From: a virus
Virus record (IMG/VR): IMGVR_UViG_3300034523_000024
Coordinates: 1 to 42,085 of that record
Reading direction: 5' to 3' (one strand)
Length of the DNA: 42,085 bases
Position numbers and translations under genes: made by a program. Of this stretch, positions 37,715 to 42,085 are shown one piece after another (within the stretch, counting starts at the first letter, position 1; every line of letters begins with the position of its first letter). The notes under the pieces were generated by a model. It searched no databases. It was not told the origin of the DNA and saw only the letters and a program-made list of their open reading frames with translations.

Positions 37715-37850
37715 GCAGCGCCGCGACGATTATCTGCAGTGGCTGTATGAGCAAAGTGGCCGCACCTGCAGCACCTACACCGGTCTGTACCAGCAGCGCA
37801 TTGCTGAGCTGATTAAGCGCGACATGGCTGAGGCATTAGGTGATGAGTGA
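37695..37850 (+). CDS. Tiny conserved protein, 51 residues
   Basis: This frame runs from ATG at 37695-37697 to TGA at 37848-37850. It reads RRDDYLQWLYEQSGRTCSTY, then TGLYQQRIAELIKRDMAEAL. A YLQWLYE-SGRTC-TYTGLY pattern is familiar from cyanophage genomes. It lies between two genes that overlap it on both sides. Function is unknown. Confidence 0.7.
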   Translation: MINHKTEQRRDDYLQWLYEQSGRTCSTYTGLYQQRIAELIKRDMAEALGDE

Positions 37851-38064
37851 TCTAGTCAACCATCCACCGCACTACAAGCACGGTGACATCGAGTGCATCC
37901 ATGCCATCAAGGCAGCGCTTGGTGATGATGGCTTCCGCGCTTACTGCAAAGGCAACGTCATCAAATACCTATGGCGCGCTGAGCACAAGGGCAATGCTGA
38001 CCAAGATTACGGCAAAGCTGATTGGTACATGCGTCGTTTGCTGCTGCACCATGAGCAAGCGTGA
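37843..38064 (+). CDS. DUF3310 family protein
   Basis: This 73-residue protein starts at the ATG at 37843. It has VNHPPHYKHGDIECIHAIKA, GNVIKYLWRAEHKG and DYGKADWYMRRLL. These are the DUF3310 signatures (HPPHY at the start, KYLWR-KG-DY-KA-WYL). In T7-like phages the family has been called a nucleotide kinase-like protein, but it lacks a P-loop here, so I keep the family name only. Confidence 0.88.
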   Translation: MSDLVNHPPHYKHGDIECIHAIKAALGDDGFRAYCKGNVIKYLWRAEHKGNADQDYGKADWYMRRLLLHHEQA

Positions 38065-38386
38065 ACGCCTGCACTTAAGCCCCTATCAATCGATCGAGAC
38101 ATACAGAGATTGGAACGGGCGACTTTTTATTGCCCGTTCCAGTAACTGCTCGATGGTATTCCGTGATGCCAAGGCGCTGCGTAAGTGGCTGAACCTTCCG
38201 CTCAAGACGCCCAGCCGTGAAGCATTCGACAGCTGGATTGCCTCACTTGAAGCAGCCGATGCGCAGCGCAAAGGCGCTCAGCCTTCAACAAGAGAGGAGC
38301 TGCTCGCCACCGGCTTCGGGCCAGAGGTGTTCAGCGGTGAGCTTGATGAATCGGACCCGCAGCACCAGACTCGCACCGTGATTTGA
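38051..38386 (+). CDS. Hypothetical protein
   Basis: This 111-residue protein starts at the ATG at 38051, overlapping the DUF3310 end by 14 bases. It reads MSKRERLHLSPYQSIETYRD, then FRDAKALRKWLNLPLKTPSR and an acidic C-terminal stretch with EELLATGFGPEVFSGELDES. The frame is open far upstream, but that part lies within the DUF3310 gene. I do not recognise it. Confidence 0.6.
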   Translation: MSKRERLHLSPYQSIETYRDWNGRLFIARSSNCSMVFRDAKALRKWLNLPLKTPSREAFDSWIASLEAADAQRKGAQPSTREELLATGFGPEVFSGELDESDPQHQTRTVI

Positions 38387-38407
38387 GTTCTACCAACCAC
38401 CCATCCA

Positions 38408-38932
38408 ATGACCATCCTCTGCGACTACGAGATTAAAGCGCTGTGCACCGATGGCATGGTGCCTAACTATGACGAGGCATTGATCAATCCCGCCAGCCTT
38501 GACCTACGGCTTGGTGACACGATCATGATTGAATCGGTTGAAAGCCTAGACATGCGACCGCTTAGCATTGCGGATCGCACGGCAGACAATCCTTACGAGC
38601 TGAAGCCTGGACAGTTCATCCTTGCGCAGACCATCGAGCTGTTCAACATGCCGGAGAACATTGCTGGATTGTTCTTCCTCAAATCAAGTCGCGCACGTGA
38701 AGGCTATGAGAACCTGCACGCTGGTTATGCCGATCCAGGTTGGAACGGCAGCGTGCTCACATTGGAGCTGAAGAACAGCCGCCAGCTCTTGCCATTGCCG
38801 TTGTGGCCTGGCTTGAAGATCGGTCAGATGGTGTTCTTCCGCATGAGCCAGCAGCCTGTGACCAGCTATAGCATCACCGGCCACTACAACTCAGACCTCA
38901 CGACGACGGCCTCTAAGCAGTTCCTCTGCTAG
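38408..38932 (+). CDS. dcd: dCTP deaminase
   Basis: This 174-residue protein has the dCTP deaminase/dUTPase fold: INPASLDLRLGD, YELKPGQFILAQTIE, LKSSRAREGYENL, GYADPGWNGSVLTLELKN and WPGLKIGQMVFF. E120 sits where the catalytic Glu of Dcd is found (VLEFYN in E. coli). It makes dUTP from dCTP, feeding dTMP synthesis. I see no thymidylate synthase or dUTPase in the window, so the next steps would use host enzymes. Confidence 0.88.
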   Translation: MTILCDYEIKALCTDGMVPNYDEALINPASLDLRLGDTIMIESVESLDMRPLSIADRTADNPYELKPGQFILAQTIELFNMPENIAGLFFLKSSRAREGYENLHAGYADPGWNGSVLTLELKNSRQLLPLPLWPGLKIGQMVFFRMSQQPVTSYSITGHYNSDLTTTASKQFLC

Positions 38933-39127
38933 GTCTAGGTGCCATTGCTCCACACTAGCCGGTGGCGCTGCTGCAGCCTCTTGCACTAGCCAGTGGATTT
39001 GCGACCGCTGGCTAGCTTCTTGCTCTGCCAGCAGCAGTGCATACTCCAACAGCCCAGCCCAATCCGCTGCAGCATGTAACGCACGCAACTGCGCGGCATT
39101 GGCAGCTCCGTGAAATTGTGCTTCCAT
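38891..39127 (-). CDS. Hypothetical protein on the opposite strand
   Basis: This 78-residue frame uses the ATG at 39125-39127; earlier in-frame starts would enter the sigma factor gene. It is helical and rich in Ala, Glu and Leu (AAQLRALHAAADWAGLLEYA, then LLLAEQEASQRSQIHWLVQE). It overlaps the end of the dCTP deaminase gene by 42 bases on the other strand. It fills a gap with no plus-strand gene, which supports it. I do not recognise it. Confidence 0.5.
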   Translation of the reverse strand: MEAQFHGAANAAQLRALHAAADWAGLLEYALLLAEQEASQRSQIHWLVQEAAAAPPASVEQWHLDLAEELLRGRRREV

Positions 39128-39149
39128 TGTATGTACTAACGGATTCATC

Positions 39150-40076
39150 ATGTCTGACGCCATTGGAGACTACCTGAACAATATCGCGCGTTATCCACTG
39201 CTAACGCCGCAACAAGAGATACAACTTGGCAGACGCGTTGCAAGATGGAAAGAACTTAAGGATCTTGATAGAACCTTAACCACGCAAGAGCGGCGTGAGC
39301 TTCGCAGTGGCGAGCGTGCACGTCAGCGGTTTATGCAATCCAACCTGCAGCTTGTTGTGCATGTTGCACGCAAATACAGCAAGCGCAATACGCAGACGCT
39401 TGACATGATGGATTTGATTCAAGAAGGCAACATCGGCCTAGCGCGTGCAGTTGAGTTGTTTGATTACTCGCGCGGCTACAAGTTCAGCACCTACGCCTAC
39501 TGGTGGATTCGTCAAGCGATTGGCCGCGCATTGGTGCAATACGACCCAATCATCAGGCTGCCGCTTGGCGTGCACGAGATGCTGACCAAACTCAACAGGA
39601 CCGCGCAGCAATTTGCACAAGAGCATGGACGCACAGCAACCATCAGCGAACTTGCCGCGGTGCTTGAAGTGGAGCCAGTAGTTATATCTGACACATTGAA
39701 ACAAACGTATCGAGTAACGAGCCTCGATAAACCAGCGCAAGAGGATTCATCTAGCATCTTGGATCTGATCGCAGATCACAGGCAATATGACGTTGAATAT
39801 GACTGGCAGGTTGAGGTTATCCGTGACTATTGCGAAGAGTATCTAGATGACCGCACGCGTGAAATCATCTACGCACGCAACAGCCGCAACCCTGTGCCAT
39901 GGAATGACCTTGAAAAGCGATTGGGCATTTCACGCGGTCATATGTGCCAGCTTCAGTTGCGTGGCATCAACCGCCTTCGTATGCTGATAGGCAACCCACT
40001 GGCAGGCACACCACTTGGGTCCAACGATAAAGAAAGTCGGCAATCTATGGAGAGTTTGCCTAGCTGGGATGTGTAA
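39150..40076 (+). CDS. Sigma-70 family sigma factor, cyanobacterial group 2-like
   Basis: This 308-residue protein holds region 1.2 (DAIGDYLNNIARYPLLTPQQ, residues 3-22), region 2 (NLQLVVHVARKYSKR, LDMMDLIQEGNIGLARAVE, YKFSTYAYWWIRQAI at 110-124), region 3 (GRTATISELAAVLEV) and region 4 (about 219-281). Regions 1.2 to 2.4 resemble cyanobacterial housekeeping-type sigmas. Region 4.2 (WNDLEKRLGISRGHMCQLQL) lacks the usual ER-RQIE recognition helix, so -35 preference may differ. It is the last gene of the plus arm. It probably directs host RNA polymerase to phage promoters. Confidence 0.9.
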   Translation: MSDAIGDYLNNIARYPLLTPQQEIQLGRRVARWKELKDLDRTLTTQERRELRSGERARQRFMQSNLQLVVHVARKYSKRNTQTLDMMDLIQEGNIGLARAVELFDYSRGYKFSTYAYWWIRQAIGRALVQYDPIIRLPLGVHEMLTKLNRTAQQFAQEHGRTATISELAAVLEVEPVVISDTLKQTYRVTSLDKPAQEDSSSILDLIADHRQYDVEYDWQVEVIRDYCEEYLDDRTREIIYARNSRNPVPWNDLEKRLGISRGHMCQLQLRGINRLRMLIGNPLAGTPLGSNDKESRQSMESLPSWDV

Positions 40077-40099
40077 AGATCACCGGCAAGAATGGCAGG

Positions 40100-40417
40100 C
40101 TAAGGTGTTCTACCATCAGATGCTTGAATCCAGCGCAGCACAGCAAGCTCACGATCAAGCAGATAGCAATCCTGCCGATTAAACCAGTCGCGCCATTCCT
40201 CGCTGCCCTTACGGCGATTGCATGGGCGACAGGCTGGCACTAGGTTTGTTGTTACCGTACCGCCGCCTTTATGGCGTGGTTTGACGTGATCTAACGTGTC
40301 TGCCAGCTCACCGCAGTAAGCGCATTGATGTTGCCATGCTTCAAATATCTGCTGTCTGAACTTATGTTTTGCGCTGCGTTTTGGGACGAGGTTAGTACCA
40401 TCAATGCAATGATCCAC
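40100..40417 (-). CDS. HNH endonuclease
   Basis: This 105-residue protein starts at a GTG (40415-40417). It has the standard HNH core with two zinc pairs: CAYCGELADTLDHVKPRHKG and TNLVPACRPCNRRKGS (H54 region, N near 69). It is the last gene of the minus arm, 23 bases from the end of the convergent sigma gene. Stand-alone HNH enzymes can be mobile nucleases or assist packaging; being far from terminase, a mobile role is more likely. Confidence 0.85.
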   Translation of the reverse strand: MDHCIDGTNLVPKRSAKHKFRQQIFEAWQHQCAYCGELADTLDHVKPRHKGGGTVTTNLVPACRPCNRRKGSEEWRDWFNRQDCYLLDRELAVLRWIQASDGRTP

Positions 40418-40426
40418 GCAATGGAA

Positions 40427-41485
40427 TCAGTAGTCCCATCGTAGGCGTGGCCTACCGCGTCTCAAGCCAAGATGCACAAAGCCCTTCGGTGCGCCATAGC
40501 CCAATGAGTATGGCCAGTTTGCATCACACCATTCCTGCACGTGGTTGATATTAACCTCACGAATGTAGAAATCAACAGCACCTACATCAGGCGCATCGTA
40601 TAGATGCTCGCTGCCACTGGCGCCGCCTACTGCTGCATTGATGGCGCGCGGACGGTAGCCGCTGGTGATCACCACAGGCTTGCCGCCAAACTTGACGCGT
40701 ACGCGCTCAAGGAATGCCGCAAGCTCTGCTGCAGTGTCGAGCTGGTATTGATGATCGAAGCGTCGCGCCTCTTGAAACAATGCAAACTCACCAATCTGAA
40801 TATGCGGCGTGATGCGTGCGGTGAATGGGCTACTCGGTGATAGCTTGGCTGGCTCTTGCTGCTGCTCACCAGCCCATAGCCTGCCTTCTGCGCGACGGCG
40901 GCGGAGCAGGCCAGCCTCAACTGGTGTGCCTGGATTGCGATACAGCTCCATTGCGGCGGGCACTGCTGCCCAGTCACGTTCGCGCAGGCACCGGCTGATG
41001 GTTTCAAAACCAGCGGAGCCATAGAAGCCGGCGCCAAGGTTGTAGGCAAATGACAGCAGCGCGCATTGCTTATTGCCGCTCATGTCAATCCAGTGCGGCA
41101 CTGATGCACGCAGCTTGGCGGCAATGCGTTCAACCTCAAGCTCCAGTAGCTCTTGCGCGTCGATTACGGTGATCTTGTCGCCGCGTTGCACCTTGCGGCC
41201 ATCTGGGTAGCGCGTGGCGCCGTAGCCAATGGTTGCTACATCCCAGCCGTGCAATGGGTCTGGGTATGCGCTGAGGTGCACGCCCTCAAACTCTTTAATG
41301 AGCTTTATGGCTGGTTCATAATTATGCAGCTTGCCGCCAGCCTGCCAAGTCTTATACCAAGGCTGATCCCTATTAAAGACTTGCGGTGCAACCTTTAATA
41401 GCTCAGCTTCAAGCTCGGACACTGCCGCCATTTGATGCGGTGTGCCGTGCTTGTAGTACTTGAATAGATCGGTCAGCTTGATCAT
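40427..41485 (-). CDS. Two-domain endolysin (GH24 lysozyme plus M15 peptidase)
   Basis: This 352-residue protein has a lysozyme domain at about 55-205 with IKEFEGVHLSAYPDP (E67 probable catalytic) and DVATIGYGAT, then LLSFAYNLG and RRRAEGRLW. A linker leads to an M15-type domain at about 230-352: VVITSGYRPRAINAAVGG, SEHLYD with H294, D305 and FVHLG with H338 as probable zinc ligands. It should cut both glycan and peptide bonds. No signal peptide is seen, so a holin is needed. It overlaps the holin-like gene by four bases. Confidence 0.88.
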   Translation of the reverse strand: MIKLTDLFKYYKHGTPHQMAAVSELEAELLKVAPQVFNRDQPWYKTWQAGGKLHNYEPAIKLIKEFEGVHLSAYPDPLHGWDVATIGYGATRYPDGRKVQRGDKITVIDAQELLELEVERIAAKLRASVPHWIDMSGNKQCALLSFAYNLGAGFYGSAGFETISRCLRERDWAAVPAAMELYRNPGTPVEAGLLRRRRAEGRLWAGEQQQEPAKLSPSSPFTARITPHIQIGEFALFQEARRFDHQYQLDTAAELAAFLERVRVKFGGKPVVITSGYRPRAINAAVGGASGSEHLYDAPDVGAVDFYIREVNINHVQEWCDANWPYSLGYGAPKGFVHLGLRRGRPRLRWDY

Positions 41486-41619
41486 TTGCGTGGCTTTATG
41501 GTTTTCAGCACTTGGAAGACAAGCTGAATGATGCCATTGCTTTTCAGTGGCGACAGCGCGATCAACTCAGACGCTGCGGCAACAATGATCCAAAAGGCAG
41601 GATGTTGAAGGAAGTCCAT
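41482..41619 (-). CDS. Holin-like small membrane protein, 45 residues
   Basis: This frame runs from ATG at 41617-41619 to TGA at 41482-41484, overlapping the endolysin ATG. It has one hydrophobic segment near the start (HPAFWIIVAAASELIALSP), a short second apolar stretch (IIQLVFQVLKTI) and a basic end (KPRK). Similar small proteins lie next to lysis genes in cyanophages. Position and form suggest a holin or holin partner; this is an inference. Confidence 0.65.
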   Translation of the reverse strand: MDFLQHPAFWIIVAAASELIALSPLKSNGIIQLVFQVLKTIKPRK

Positions 41620-41621
41620 GG

Positions 41622-41870
41622 CTAGGTATGTGGCCTTGCCTCTAGCTTAGATACCCTTTGCTCAACAGTATTCAGCCGCGTGAATGTTTCCTTGCGGTCT
41701 TCTTTGATGTCAGTGTGCAGCACTTCAAGCTGCGTGGCAATGTGCTCTACGGCGCTTGTGAGCCGAATCACTGCATCGCGCGCTTCATCATTGCGACGGC
41801 TGAACCCAGCTGCACCCATCGCAGCCACGCTGATGGACGCTCCAGCAACAGCAGCGATGATTTCAACCAT
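41622..41870 (-). CDS. XhlA-like membrane protein with coiled coil
   Basis: This 82-residue protein has an N-terminal membrane segment (IIAAVAGASISVAAMGAAGF). A coiled coil follows (RLTSAVEHIATQLEVLHTDI, then KEDRKETFTRLNTVEQRVSK). The order is the reverse of XhlA, whose membrane segment is C-terminal. Many cyanophages have this type before their lysis genes. It probably acts as a lysis accessory or spanin-like protein. Its first 22 bases recur at the left end of the window. Confidence 0.68.
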   Translation of the reverse strand: MVEIIAAVAGASISVAAMGAAGFSRRNDEARDAVIRLTSAVEHIATQLEVLHTDIKEDRKETFTRLNTVEQRVSKLEARPHT

Positions 41871-42085
41871 GCAACCAGCTTAGCGGCCCTGTCCGCGCAG
41901 AGGTTTCTTGCCGCGGCGGCGTGGTCTGCTGTGTTGACCCATGCCTTGACTGGTGGTCTTCGGTGGTCCGGGTTGGTGCTCGATGCGAGCGGTGCCAGTC
42001 TTGCTGCGTACTGCCATGGCTGCTATGCTGGTGGTCTAGTTTTTCGAGAACTAGGCGATACCGTAGCGGCAGGCTGCGGTGAGGC
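41849..42085. repeat. Terminal direct repeat, right copy
   Basis: This copy matches 1-237 except for G at 41976 and G at 41982. Both changes are silent in the 45-residue gene on the minus strand. Here the XhlA-like gene is complete, while sequence after base 237 continues only at the left end. Joining the two gives one continuous minus arm from tail genes to lysis genes. Confidence 0.95.
41880..42017 (-). CDS. Small basic protein, 45 residues (right repeat copy)
   Basis: This is the second copy of the gene at 32-169 and encodes the identical protein. It lies 9 bases upstream of the XhlA-like gene in the same direction, so it belongs to the lysis-side end of the minus arm. If the genome is circular the two copies are one gene. 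Confidence 0.7.
   Translation of the reverse strand: MAVRSKTGTARIEHQPGPPKTTSQGMGQHSRPRRRGKKPLRGQGR

Noticed and set aside
37843-38064. Nucleotide kinase
   Set aside because: DUF3310 proteins are sometimes called this, but no P-loop or kinase motif is visible.
40077-40099. Bidirectional terminator between sigma and HNH genes
   Set aside because: The 23-base gap has no stem with a U-tract in either direction.
1-42085. CRISPR array, anti-CRISPR or photosynthesis genes
   Set aside because: No regularly spaced repeats, no recognisable Acr/Aca pair and no psbA, hli or similar proteins were seen. Unknown small genes could still include an anti-defence factor, but nothing supports it.

Overview
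The window looks like a near-complete genome of a tailed phage with a lambda-type long, flexible (siphovirus-like) tail that infects a cyanobacterium, probably a picocyanobacterium of the Synechococcus/Cyanobium kind. The host inference rests on a cyanobacterial-type AbrB regulator (23297-23617), a sigma-70 factor resembling cyanobacterial group 2 sigmas (39150-40076), and many small proteins of kinds I recall from cyanophages. I see no integrase, repressor/cro pair, photosynthesis gene, DNA polymerase, tRNA or CRISPR array, so a lytic lifestyle is likely. The first 237 bases recur at the end with two differences. The map is therefore circular or terminally redundant, with about 41,848 unique bases.

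Layout. Two long divergent transcription arms leave a 35-bp imperfect palindrome at 29758-29792. The minus arm starts with a small ribbon-helix-helix protein and a primase-helicase. It then crosses a structured regulatory region (26789-27080) and continues through a second RHH-like protein, a beta sliding clamp, terminase small and large subunits, cyAbrB, portal, Mu F-like head protein, several tiny basic proteins, scaffold, major capsid, decoration protein, head-tail connectors, tail terminator, two tandem tail tube proteins, the G/GT frameshift chaperone, tape measure, the M-L-K-I-J tail tip set and tail fibres. After an accessory segment (1-3.5 kb) with HNH nucleases it wraps through the contig ends into the lysis genes (41870 down to 40427) and a last HNH gene (40100).

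The plus arm (29815-40076) is compact and mostly overlapping: SF1 helicase, winged-helix protein, SF2 helicase, VRR-NUC nuclease, a secreted RlpA-like protein, small membrane and zinc proteins, a PD-(D/E)XK exonuclease with a RecT/Bet annealase and SSB, DUF3310, dCTP deaminase and finally the sigma factor. It ends tail to tail with the minus arm at 40077-40099.

How it works together (inference). The plus arm supplies recombination, nucleotide and transcription functions. The minus arm replicates DNA with a phage primase-helicase and a phage clamp that must serve the host polymerase, then builds and releases virions. The most striking signals are the mirrored-promoter palindrome, a promoter flanked by inverted clusters of 9-bp repeats, a programmed -1 frameshift, a large insertion in the gpL-like protein, duplicated tail tube genes, and a phage pair of cyanobacterial-type transcription factors.
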